Assembly: GCA_031394735.1 (NCBI GenBank)
Contig: JANMXI010000045.1
Location: forward strand, 1 to 64,000
Source of the DNA: TMP-86 sp031394735
GTDB lineage: Bacteria; Pseudomonadota; Gammaproteobacteria; Steroidobacterales; Steroidobacteraceae
Length of the DNA stretch: 64,000 nucleotides
Direction of reading: 5' to 3'
A program made the position numbers and the translations under genes. Positions 43,927-51,856 of the stretch are shown here, piece after piece; the stretch's first letter is position 1; every line of letters starts with the position of its first letter. The notes beneath the pieces are model-generated. The model was given only the letters and a program-made list of their open reading frames with translations. It made no database searches and was not told where the DNA came from.

Positions 43927-45899
43927 GAAATCTCCAGTATTTGTTGCGCCGCGCGCTCGCCTTCGCCCGCGGCCGTCTCCCACATCTGCGCACCGCTGAG
44001 TTCCGAGTGTCCGAAACTCAGCCGGCCGAATCGCTTGCGTAACACCTCTTTGGGTGCCGGCTTACCGTCCTTGCCGAAGAAGAAGCCCGGCGGATCCACC
44101 ACGTAGGCGTGACCCCACCGATTGGTGATGAGACCGGCAATATCACGTTGCGCATCGAAGCCCTGATCGCCGAACATCTTGGTGAATTGTTCCCGCACCG
44201 CGGAATCGATCTGCGCATAGGACATGGCGAACATCTGCATGCGAGCAGCCGTGCATTGCTGCGGAAACGGCACGCCCGGCAAGGGGAAAGGATTGTACAT
44301 CGTCAACACGGTGGGCTTGGACGGATCCAGCGGCTGCGTAACCTGACTGGGAATCTCCAGATTGCGGCGCAGGCTGGCCCACCAACCGATGCCTTCGAAC
44401 CAGCGAGCCGAGGCGATGCCCAACGCTTCCAGAAATTTCCAATTCCGCAGCGCGAGGTTTACCGTCAGGATGGGCGCGTGATGGAAGGCGCCCATGGCCT
44501 CGCGAATATCCGGCGAGATGTCACGGCAAATATGACGATTGGCATGCTGCTGGCCACACAGGATCGCCGCCTTGGCGCGCACCTTGAACAGCTTGCCGCC
44601 GCGCAGATACGTCACCACGACGTTCTTGGCGGTTTCCGGCGATCCTTCATGAATCACGGACACCACCGTGGAGGATAGCCGCATGCGCACCTGTTCCTGC
44701 GAACGGTCGAGCTGATCCCATTGAACCGGGCTGTTCAGAATGTCCGCCATCTTGTACTCACCCAGCAGGGCCGCCGGCATGATCTTCTTCAGGAAATGGC
44801 GCGCCGTGCCGGCATGACCGCCTGGGAAGCTCGCCAGATACACGCTATCGGTGGGATCTGCGCCGCCATTCTGATAGCGGTAGTATCCGACGACACCAGG
44901 CTGCAAGAAGTTGTAGGCCGAATACGCAGAGATGACGTCAGCGCCCAACCCGCACCCCATCGCTGCCGTCATGGGATTTAAGTATCGAACGACCTCCGGC
45001 ATCACGGCGTCATCGATGCCGACCACGTCCTTGAGAAACTGCTGGTAGGTCATGCTGTCCAGCCACGACTCCCAGTCATCGCGTTGCGGCGGGGTGCGGT
45101 ACAGGTCCAGATCGACCAGCGCCTTCTTCGCCGCATCGGAAATCGGCGCGTGTCGGAATCCGTCACGCCACGGGTTCTTGACCCACCCTTTGCCTTCGAA
45201 ATAAAACCCTGTGTCGGAGCGCTGCCAGCCGATGTGCATCGGTGTCCAGGCGTCTTCGGGAACCAGAATAGGCTTGGTCAGACCGGTCGGTTTTTGATAT
45301 TGAAATTCATCCGGAAATCCCAGGTCCTTGGAGAAATGGCTCCACATCCCGGCTTCTTTTGCTTTGCTGAAGGGAACGACGATGCCGGTGGCCCCCTGCG
45401 GCGCAGTGAGGTGATGACCGTCCACCATGAATTCGTTTTGTTTGGCTTCACCGCCGAATATCGGGTGCTGATCGAGCATCAGCACGGAGGCTGATGGCCG
45501 CTCTTTGCGATACGCCCACGCCGCACTCAAGCCGGCAATGCCGCAACCGATAATCAGCACGTCGGGGTGCTCACCCGTGTCCTGTGCTGTCCGCAACATC
45601 GCGTCCCATTGCTGATTGCGCACGCCCGCATGAGCGGCGTTGACCACTTCATGGGTGTTGCCATTGGATCGGGCGTAGTCACCAATGCCGCCGGGGCCGG
45701 TCCAATCAGGTCCCAAGCCGGTCATCGGCGACGGCACGGTCTGCGCCTGGGCCTTGCGAACCAGGGCTGGCGCCGCCATTCCAAACAGCGCCGCGCCGCT
45801 TCCCAACAAGGTACCGCCAACGAAGTCCCGGCGCGTGCACTGCGCAGAATCGTCCTCCGCGGGCGAAGGGCCGTTCGGGGGTGCTTCTGGATTCGTCAT
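43923..45899 (-). CDS. Tat-exported FAD-dependent oxidoreductase, spermidine dehydrogenase-like
   Basis: A 658-residue flavoprotein. It has a twin-arginine signal (TRRDFVGGTLLGSGAALFGM), the FAD dinucleotide motif VLIIGCGIAGLSAAWAY, and LDQHPIFGGEAKQNEF as in SpdH-like amine dehydrogenases. The C-terminal FAD contact lies near GHSELSGAQMWETAAGEGER. It is the first gene of the minus-strand operon, next to the palindromic operator. The start at 45899 has GAGA 6 nt upstream. It is probably a periplasmic amine dehydrogenase; the exact amine is unknown. Confidence 0.82.
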   Translation of the reverse strand: MTNPEAPPNGPSPAEDDSAQCTRRDFVGGTLLGSGAALFGMAAPALVRKAQAQTVPSPMTGLGPDWTGPGGIGDYARSNGNTHEVVNAAHAGVRNQQWDAMLRTAQDTGEHPDVLIIGCGIAGLSAAWAYRKERPSASVLMLDQHPIFGGEAKQNEFMVDGHHLTAPQGATGIVVPFSKAKEAGMWSHFSKDLGFPDEFQYQKPTGLTKPILVPEDAWTPMHIGWQRSDTGFYFEGKGWVKNPWRDGFRHAPISDAAKKALVDLDLYRTPPQRDDWESWLDSMTYQQFLKDVVGIDDAVMPEVVRYLNPMTAAMGCGLGADVISAYSAYNFLQPGVVGYYRYQNGGADPTDSVYLASFPGGHAGTARHFLKKIMPAALLGEYKMADILNSPVQWDQLDRSQEQVRMRLSSTVVSVIHEGSPETAKNVVVTYLRGGKLFKVRAKAAILCGQQHANRHICRDISPDIREAMGAFHHAPILTVNLALRNWKFLEALGIASARWFEGIGWWASLRRNLEIPSQVTQPLDPSKPTVLTMYNPFPLPGVPFPQQCTAARMQMFAMSYAQIDSAVREQFTKMFGDQGFDAQRDIAGLITNRWGHAYVVDPPGFFFGKDGKPAPKEVLRKRFGRLSFGHSELSGAQMWETAAGEGERAAQQILEIS

Positions 45900-45940
45900 G
45901 GACATTCTCAACGCTGGTTGGCTGCAGCCTGGAAAAGTGT

Positions 45941-45968
45941 TGTTTCCAAGTCACGTGACTTGGAAACA
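45941..45968. promoter_or_regulatory. perfect 28-bp palindrome, probable TetR operator
   Basis: The left arm TGTTTCCAAGTCAC is followed directly by its exact reverse complement. It lies between the divergent FAD-oxidoreductase gene (start 45899) and the TetR gene (start 46049), where it could block both promoters. Length and symmetry are typical of TetR-family operators. Confidence 0.8.
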
Positions 45969-46048
45969 CTATAGTTCGCAACTACAACCATCGTCAAGCT
46001 TGCAATAACAGGTTAAGATTTTGCGATAGCTTGCCCGAGCGCGACTGC

Positions 46049-46675
46049 ATGAAATTTCAATTCCTGGCCGTGCCCCATGTCGAACACAACGAAACGCAGA
46101 AATCGTTGCGGATTCTGCGCGCCGCCAAGCAATTGTTCATTCGCGAAGGTTTCGCCAAGTTCAGCGCACGCGGTGTGGGCAAAGAAGCCCGCTTAAGCCT
46201 GGGAGCGGTGCAACATTTCTATCCGACCAAACATGCCTTGCTGGCGGCAACGTTAGAATACGTAGTGAATGAATACGAAGGCGGCTACCAAAAGTTGGAG
46301 CGCAAGGTGCCCGCTGGAGGCGAGGCGCGCTTCTTGAAAATTCTCGACTACCTGCTCGCCGATATCTGGAAGCAGGATTCGCGTAAGTTCTTCTTCGGCC
46401 TCTGGGCCTTAAGCTCCCACAACAAATTTGCGGCAGAACTGCTGCATGAAATGTACTCGCATCACGTCAAGAGAATGAGCGGATTCATCGCCGAGGCCAA
46501 CCCGGCACTGAGCGTCCCACAGCGACATGAAATCTCCATTCAGATTATCGCCATGCTGGAAGGATTGTTGTTGTTTTCGCACAAACCCGGCAAGACGCTG
46601 GTGAACCGGACGCAGATGGACCGGATGACGCGGGCCACCGTGTTGAACATGATCGGCCTCCCCGCCGGCAGCTGA
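46049..46675 (+). CDS. TetR-family transcriptional regulator
   Basis: A 208-residue regulator. The N-terminal helix-turn-helix is RILRAAKQLFIREGFAKFSA, then VGKEARLSLGAVQHFYPTKH. An all-helical ligand domain follows. The start at 46049 fits the family; a TTG at 46031 is possible. It is divergent from the FAD-oxidoreductase/TonB/phospho-lyase operon and adjacent to a 28-bp palindrome, so it is probably that operon's repressor and autoregulated. The cytochrome b gene follows 17 bp downstream. Confidence 0.92.
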   Translation: MKFQFLAVPHVEHNETQKSLRILRAAKQLFIREGFAKFSARGVGKEARLSLGAVQHFYPTKHALLAATLEYVVNEYEGGYQKLERKVPAGGEARFLKILDYLLADIWKQDSRKFFFGLWALSSHNKFAAELLHEMYSHHVKRMSGFIAEANPALSVPQRHEISIQIIAMLEGLLLFSHKPGKTLVNRTQMDRMTRATVLNMIGLPAGS

Positions 46676-46692
46676 CACTTACACCGACACAA

Positions 46693-47499
46693 ATGCGCAA
46701 CGACCTTCGTCATCCCTGGCCCGTTCGACTCTGGCACTGGGTCACGACCCTGTCATTCATCGTGCTGCTGGTCAGCGGGCTGCTGATTTTCGATATCCAT
46801 CCGCATCTGTATTGGGGCGAAGACGGACATCCTGGAGTACCCGCCCTGCTGTCTCTGACCGGCACGAATCTGGATCGCGCCGTGCCGACCACCGACCTGC
46901 AGATCGGATCGCACCACTGGGACACGACGGGCATCCTGGGCACCGTGCTGGATGCGGGCGATGGAGGACTGTATCTGCTGGCGTTTCCGGCGCCCGCTGA
47001 CTGGCAATACGGCGCAACCCGCGCCTGGCATTTTGCGTTTGCCTGGGTCCTCGGGATCGGCATACCGCTGTACCTCCTCTACCTGCTGGTCAGCCGCCGT
47101 CTCGCCCGGCAACTGCTGCCCAATCGCTTGGAACTCGGCCCCCGCAACGTCGGGCACGAACTGCGCCAACACCTGTTGTTGCTCAGAGCACGAGGCGCAG
47201 CGGCGGAAGCGTACAACGTGCTGCAAAAGATCACCTATCTGATCGTATTGGGTGTCCTCTGCCCGGCCATCGTCTTGAGCGGATTGACGATGTCCAATGC
47301 GGTGACGGCTGCGTTTCCCGACTTGTTCGCGCTGTTCGGCGGCCGTCAATCGGCTCGCACCGTTCATTTCATCGCCGCACTGCTGTTGTCCGTATTCGTT
47401 GCGATTCATGTGTTTGAAGTGCTGATCGCCGGATTTCCCAAACTCATGCGCTCCATGATCACCGGGCGATTCGCCACCGAAACCAAGGAGCCACCATGA
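46693..47499 (+). CDS. membrane cytochrome b (b561/FdhI-like)
   Basis: A 268-residue dihaem-type cytochrome b with four or five helices. Possible haem ligands are His in HPWPVRLWHWVTTLSFIVLL, His in TRAWHFAFAWVLGIG and His in FIAALLLSVFVAIHVFEVLI. The insert after helix 1 (GEDGHPGVPALLSL) is extracytoplasmic. Its stop overlaps the molybdoenzyme start (ATGA), so it is the membrane electron acceptor or donor of that enzyme. Confidence 0.87.
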   Translation: MRNDLRHPWPVRLWHWVTTLSFIVLLVSGLLIFDIHPHLYWGEDGHPGVPALLSLTGTNLDRAVPTTDLQIGSHHWDTTGILGTVLDAGDGGLYLLAFPAPADWQYGATRAWHFAFAWVLGIGIPLYLLYLLVSRRLARQLLPNRLELGPRNVGHELRQHLLLLRARGAAAEAYNVLQKITYLIVLGVLCPAIVLSGLTMSNAVTAAFPDLFALFGGRQSARTVHFIAALLLSVFVAIHVFEVLIAGFPKLMRSMITGRFATETKEPP

Positions 47500-48263
47500 G
47501 TGACCGGCTGTCTCGGCGAGCCTTGCTGACGGGCATTGCCGGTACGACCGGTACGTTGCTGGCCGGATGCGGCCGACTCGACGAGCACGCGCCGGTTGCC
47601 TCCCTGCTGGATGCATCCGAAACGTTCATGTTTCATACGCAGCGGCTCCTGCTGCGGCGTCAACCCTTGGTCCGCGAGTTATCTGCGTCGCAAATATCCG
47701 CCGTGTTTCCCATCAACGGAACGTCGTTGCCGAAGGGTGATGTTTATCAGCGACTGCTGGAAACCGGGTTTCACGATTGGACGCTGCGCGTGCACGGACT
47801 GGTCGACCGGCCGACGGAATTGTCTCTGTCAGAACTTCGTGCACTACCCGCCAGAACTCAGATCACCATGCACAATTGCGATGAAGGATGGAGTGCCATC
47901 GCGCAATGGACCGGCGTTCCACTTGGCCAGGTGCTCAGCCGTTGTGGCGTGCGCAAAGAAGCGCGATATCTGGTGTTTCACTGTCTCGACCAGCAGAGTG
48001 CGGACGGCAATTACTACTACGAGAGCATCGATCTGCAAGATGCGCTGCATCCGCAGACGATTCTCGCCTATGACATGAACGGCAAACCGCTCCCCATCGG
48101 AAATGGCGCGCCGCTTCGCCTACGCGTGGAGTTGCAGATCGGCTACAAGAACGCCAAGTACGTGGACCGCATCGAACTCGTCGATCGACTCTCCTCGATC
48201 GGAAAAGGTCGCGGCGGTTGGTGGGAAGATTTTGATCGGGCGGTTTGGTACGCCGGACAGTGA
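47496..48263 (+). CDS. Tat-exported molybdopterin oxidoreductase, sulfite oxidase-like fold
   Basis: A 255-residue SUOX-fold protein with a Tat-like signal (SRRALLTGIAGTTGTLLAGC) ending in a possible lipobox Cys. The likely molybdenum-ligand cysteine is in HNCDEGWSAIAQWTGVPLG, and the pterin-side segment is AYDMNGKPLPIGNGAPLRLR. It lacks the dimerisation domain of true sulfite oxidases, like MsrP/YedY. With the cytochrome b it forms a two-gene redox unit. Substrate unknown. Confidence 0.88.
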   Translation: MSDRLSRRALLTGIAGTTGTLLAGCGRLDEHAPVASLLDASETFMFHTQRLLLRRQPLVRELSASQISAVFPINGTSLPKGDVYQRLLETGFHDWTLRVHGLVDRPTELSLSELRALPARTQITMHNCDEGWSAIAQWTGVPLGQVLSRCGVRKEARYLVFHCLDQQSADGNYYYESIDLQDALHPQTILAYDMNGKPLPIGNGAPLRLRVELQIGYKNAKYVDRIELVDRLSSIGKGRGGWWEDFDRAVWYAGQ

Positions 48264-48288
48264 CCGGAAACCGCGCCGCCGCCTGTCT

Positions 48289-49707
48289 TCAGCTCTTCAA
48301 CGCCGTCAGCACTTCGTCCAACATCTTCTTGGCGTCACCGAACAGCATCCGGTTGTTCTCTTTGTAGAACAGCGGATTGTCCACGCCCGCATAGCCCGAG
48401 GCCATGCTGCGCTTCATCACGATGCTGGTCTGCGCCTTCCACACTTCGAGCACCGGCATGCCGGCGATCGGACTGGACGGATCGTCCTGCGCGCTCGGGT
48501 TCACGATGTCATTGGCGCCGATGACCATCGCCACGGCGGTATCGGGAAAGTCGGCGTTGATCTCGTCCATTTCCATCACGATGTCATACGGCACTTTGGC
48601 TTCGGCAAGCAGCACGTTCATATGGCCGGGCATGCGTCCCGCCACCGGATGAATGGCGAAGCGGACATTTTTACCCTTCGCCCGCAAATACTTGGCGATC
48701 TCGAACACCGTATGCTGCGCCTGGGCGACGGCCATGCCGTAACCCGGCACGATGATGACGCTGGCAGCATCCTTGAGAAGTTCGGCCGTCTCGCTCGCGC
48801 TGATCGCAACCACTTCGCCAACCGGCGCGGTAGGGTCGCCAGCCTTCTTCGGCGCCGCATCGCCGCCACCGAATCCGCCGGCGATGACGCTCAAGAATTG
48901 GCGGTTCATCGCCCGACACATGATGTAGGAAAGAATCGCGCCGCTCGAACCGACCAGTGCGCCGGTGACGATCAGCAAATCGTTCGACAACATGAAGCCG
49001 GTCGCCGCCGCGGCCCAGCCCGAATAGCTGTTCAACATCGAGACGACCACCGGCATGTCGGCACCGCCGATCGCCATGACCATGTGAATGCCGAACAGCA
49101 GCGCGAGAACCGTCATGGCGATCAGCGGCGTCATACCGACGTCAATCGACGTCGCACTCAGAAACACATAACCCAACCCGATGACGCTGAGCAGAATGAT
49201 GAGATTCAACCAATGTCGCGCAGGCAGGAGCAGCGGCTTGCCGCCGATGCGGCCCGACAATTTGCCGAAGGCGATCACCGATCCGGACAAGGTGACGGCG
49301 CCGATCAGCACGCCGAGATAGATTTCGACATGATGGATGGCCATTTCGGCGGAGTTCATTCCGGCAGCGGCAGTCGGATCGATGAAGCTCGCATAGCCAA
49401 CGACCACAGCGACCAGGCCGACGAGGCTGTGCATGAACGCCACCAGCTCGGGCATCTGTGTCATCTGCACGGTGCGCGCGAGATACAGGCCGAGTGCGCC
49501 GCCGACGACGAGCGCCACCGCGATCCAGCCGATGCCGGCCGCGCTCACGTGCGGCCCGAGGATCGTGGCCAGCACGGCGATCGCCATGCCGATCATTCCG
49601 TACAAATTGCCGCGGCGCGAGGACTCTGGATTCGACAGGCCGCCGAGACTCAGGATGAAGAGGATGGTCGCCGCAATGTAGGCAACCGAGGTCAAACTCC
49701 CGGACAT
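48289..49707 (-). CDS. pntB: NAD(P)(+) transhydrogenase beta subunit
   Basis: A 472-residue subunit with eight or nine membrane helices and a C-terminal NADP-binding domain (VIIVPGYGMAVAQAQHTVFE, AMVIGANDIVNPSAQDDPSS, MASGYAGVDNPLFY). It uses the proton-motive force to reduce NADP+ with NADH. It follows pntA by 14 bp. Confidence 0.96.
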   Translation of the reverse strand: MSGSLTSVAYIAATILFILSLGGLSNPESSRRGNLYGMIGMAIAVLATILGPHVSAAGIGWIAVALVVGGALGLYLARTVQMTQMPELVAFMHSLVGLVAVVVGYASFIDPTAAAGMNSAEMAIHHVEIYLGVLIGAVTLSGSVIAFGKLSGRIGGKPLLLPARHWLNLIILLSVIGLGYVFLSATSIDVGMTPLIAMTVLALLFGIHMVMAIGGADMPVVVSMLNSYSGWAAAATGFMLSNDLLIVTGALVGSSGAILSYIMCRAMNRQFLSVIAGGFGGGDAAPKKAGDPTAPVGEVVAISASETAELLKDAASVIIVPGYGMAVAQAQHTVFEIAKYLRAKGKNVRFAIHPVAGRMPGHMNVLLAEAKVPYDIVMEMDEINADFPDTAVAMVIGANDIVNPSAQDDPSSPIAGMPVLEVWKAQTSIVMKRSMASGYAGVDNPLFYKENNRMLFGDAKKMLDEVLTALKS

Positions 49708-49721
49708 TCTTCTTCTCTCCC

Positions 49722-51329
49722 TTACTTACGAAACATCGACAGCATGCGGCGCGTGACCGCAAAACCGCCGAACATGTTGACGGCCGTCAAGGCGATGCCG
49801 ACCACCGCGAGCCAGCGGATGATGGCATCAGGCCGTGGGCCCTCCGCGGTCAACGCTTCGACCGCCGGCGGCGCGATCTGTACCAGCGCGCCGATGATGA
49901 TGATGCTGCTGATCGCGTTGGTGACGCTCATCAGCGGCGTGTGCAGCGAAGGCGTCACATTCCAGACCACCATGTAGCCGACGAAGCAGGCCAACACGAA
50001 TACCGTGAAGTGACCGAGGAACGCCGCCGGCGCGTAAGCACCAACCAGCGCGAATAACACCGCGGCCACCCCAAAGATCACCGCCGTCTTGGTCGCCGAC
50101 ATCGGTTCGCCGCCGCCACCATGCCCGTGGCCTTTCTTGGCGGGAGCAGTAACAGCTGCGGCCGGCTTGGCAGCAGCGCCGGCCGGCGCCGCGGACAGCT
50201 TGGGGGTGGGCGGCGGCCACGTGACCGCTCCGGCCTTGACCACGGTCGTGCCGCGGATCACTTCGTCGTCCATGTTGACGTTGAACTGACCATCCTTCGC
50301 CTTGCACAGCTCCTCGGAGAGGCGAAACAGGTTGGTCGAGTACAAGTTGCTGGCCTGCGTCGCGAGGCGACTCGGCAAGTCGGTATAGCCAATGATGGTC
50401 ACCCCATGTCTGACCACGACTTTGCCGGCTTCCGTCAATTCGCAATTGCCGCCCTGCTCGGCGGCCATGTCGACGATCACGCTGCCCGGTTTCATGGTCT
50501 GCACCATCTCGGCCGTGATCAGCTTCGGCGCCGGCTTGCCCGGGATCAGCGCTGTCGTGATGATGATGTCGACTTCCTTGGCCTGCTTGGCGAACAATTC
50601 GCGCTGCGCCTTTTGGAAGCCTTCGCTCATCACCTTGGCGTAACCGCCGCCGCCGCTGCCTTCTTCGACGTATTCAACCGGCACGAACTCCGCACCCAAA
50701 GACTTGATCTGATCGCCGACCTCGGCGCGGGTGTCATTGGCGCGCACGATGGCGCCCAACCCGGACGCAGCGCCGATGGCGGCGAGACCGGCGACACCAG
50801 CGCCGATCACGAATACTTTTGCGGGAGGAACTTTGCCGGCCGCCGTGATCTGACCGGTGAAGAATCGGCCGAATTCATGCGCCGCCTCGATGACCGCTCG
50901 GTAACCACCGATGTTGGCCATGGAAGACAGAGCGTCGAGCTTTTGCGCGCGTGAGATTCGCGGCACGCTGTCCATCGCCATGATCGTGGCCTGTTTGGCC
51001 GCCAACGCCTGCAACAACTCAGGGTTCTGTGCGGGCCAGATAAAGCTGACGAGGATGCCGCCCTCGCGCAGCAGATTCACTTCATCCTTGCTCGGCGCGC
51101 GCACCTTGAAGATGATGTCCGAGCCGGACCAAACGCTGGCTGCGTCCGGAAGGATGGTCGCGCCGGCCGCCTGGTACGCTTCATCGCTGATGCTGGCTGC
51201 TGCACCCGCACCGGACTGCACGGCCACACCGAAGCCCAGCTTGATGAGCTTCTGGACGACGTCGGGCACGGTCGCCACGCGCTTTTCGCCAAGATAGATT
51301 TCCGTCGGAACCCCAATCAACTGCGGCAT
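49722..51329 (-). CDS. pntA: NAD(P)(+) transhydrogenase alpha subunit
   Basis: A 535-residue subunit with the NAD-binding domain (MPQLIGVPTEIYLGEKRVAT, VFVIGAGVAGLAAIGAASGL, ITTALIPGKPAPKLIT) and, after an Ala/Pro/Gly/His linker, C-terminal membrane helices. AGGGGA lies 9 nt before the ATG at 51329, and two ATGs closer to it are also in frame. In some bacteria this subunit is split; here it is one chain. Confidence 0.96.
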   Translation of the reverse strand: MPQLIGVPTEIYLGEKRVATVPDVVQKLIKLGFGVAVQSGAGAAASISDEAYQAAGATILPDAASVWSGSDIIFKVRAPSKDEVNLLREGGILVSFIWPAQNPELLQALAAKQATIMAMDSVPRISRAQKLDALSSMANIGGYRAVIEAAHEFGRFFTGQITAAGKVPPAKVFVIGAGVAGLAAIGAASGLGAIVRANDTRAEVGDQIKSLGAEFVPVEYVEEGSGGGGYAKVMSEGFQKAQRELFAKQAKEVDIIITTALIPGKPAPKLITAEMVQTMKPGSVIVDMAAEQGGNCELTEAGKVVVRHGVTIIGYTDLPSRLATQASNLYSTNLFRLSEELCKAKDGQFNVNMDDEVIRGTTVVKAGAVTWPPPTPKLSAAPAGAAAKPAAAVTAPAKKGHGHGGGGEPMSATKTAVIFGVAAVLFALVGAYAPAAFLGHFTVFVLACFVGYMVVWNVTPSLHTPLMSVTNAISSIIIIGALVQIAPPAVEALTAEGPRPDAIIRWLAVVGIALTAVNMFGGFAVTRRMLSMFRK

Positions 51330-51523
51330 GTTCATCATTCCCCTGGGCAAATGTCAACCGCCGATAGTACGCGAAACCCCGACCGGCAGTCCCAACTTGT
51401 GAGTCCGCGTCGCTTCCTTGGTGGAATGTGCGAAACGCGATATTGCGCAAGTCAACTCCGTTATAGCCGTCGGAGGGGGATTCATGGCGGTGCATGGGGA
51501 TTTGACAGATTGGGAAGGCGTAT
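51330..51523. other. intergenic region between pntA and the PKS locus
   Basis: 194 bp separating divergent pntA and the PKS locus. It contains TTGCGCAA (51443-51450) and a short hairpin CTCCG/CGGAG (51456-51475). TTGACA at 51502-51507 has no -10 at proper spacing. It likely holds both promoters, but I cannot define them. Confidence 0.4.
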
Positions 51524-51856
51524 ATGGCCATCCCGCCTAATTGCGGTCGGATCGTGCCTTTCGTGAAGCTGAACCGCATCGCCCGTATACTCTTGAGCGA
51601 CTATAGCTGCAACAGCAAGCTACTTAAACGATCGAAGCGAGCGTCCTTGTCGATGACTGGCAAAATTCCCTGTTTCTTCGCCCTGCACGATGGCGGGCTC
51701 CTTGAAGCCAAGGCCGCGTCCGCCTCTCCGGTGCTGCGGGTCGTTGGCGGGAACCTGTATTTCGATGATCCGGGGGTGCGAGCCGCGCTTATCGGCGCGT
51801 TCGAGCGGGATTTGGCGGCGCTGCTAAGTCCGCGCGCAGCCACCACGGCAAGATGA
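51524..51856 (+). CDS. small protein of unknown function, first ORF of the PKS locus
   Basis: A 110-residue frame whose stop overlaps the first PKS start (ATGA). The ATG at 51524 has GGGAAGG 5 nt upstream, a good ribosome site; a second in-frame ATG at 51653 would leave 67 residues. The C-terminal part (GLLEAKAASASPVLRVVGGN, then FDDPGVRAALIGAFERDLAALL) looks like a small folded unit with two strands and a helix. No family is recognised. Its position suggests it is needed in step with the synthase. Confidence 0.5.
   Translation: MAIPPNCGRIVPFVKLNRIARILLSDYSCNSKLLKRSKRASLSMTGKIPCFFALHDGGLLEAKAASASPVLRVVGGNLYFDDPGVRAALIGAFERDLAALLSPRAATTAR

Noticed and set aside
48103..49977. 624-codon open frame on the plus strand opposite pntB
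   Set aside because: Antisense to pntB, His/Arg/Asp-rich low-complexity translation, no family features.
51502..51526. TTGACA and TATATG as a sigma-70 promoter before the PKS locus
   Set aside because: The spacing is only 13 bp, and the second element overlaps the ribosome site and start codon of the small ORF.
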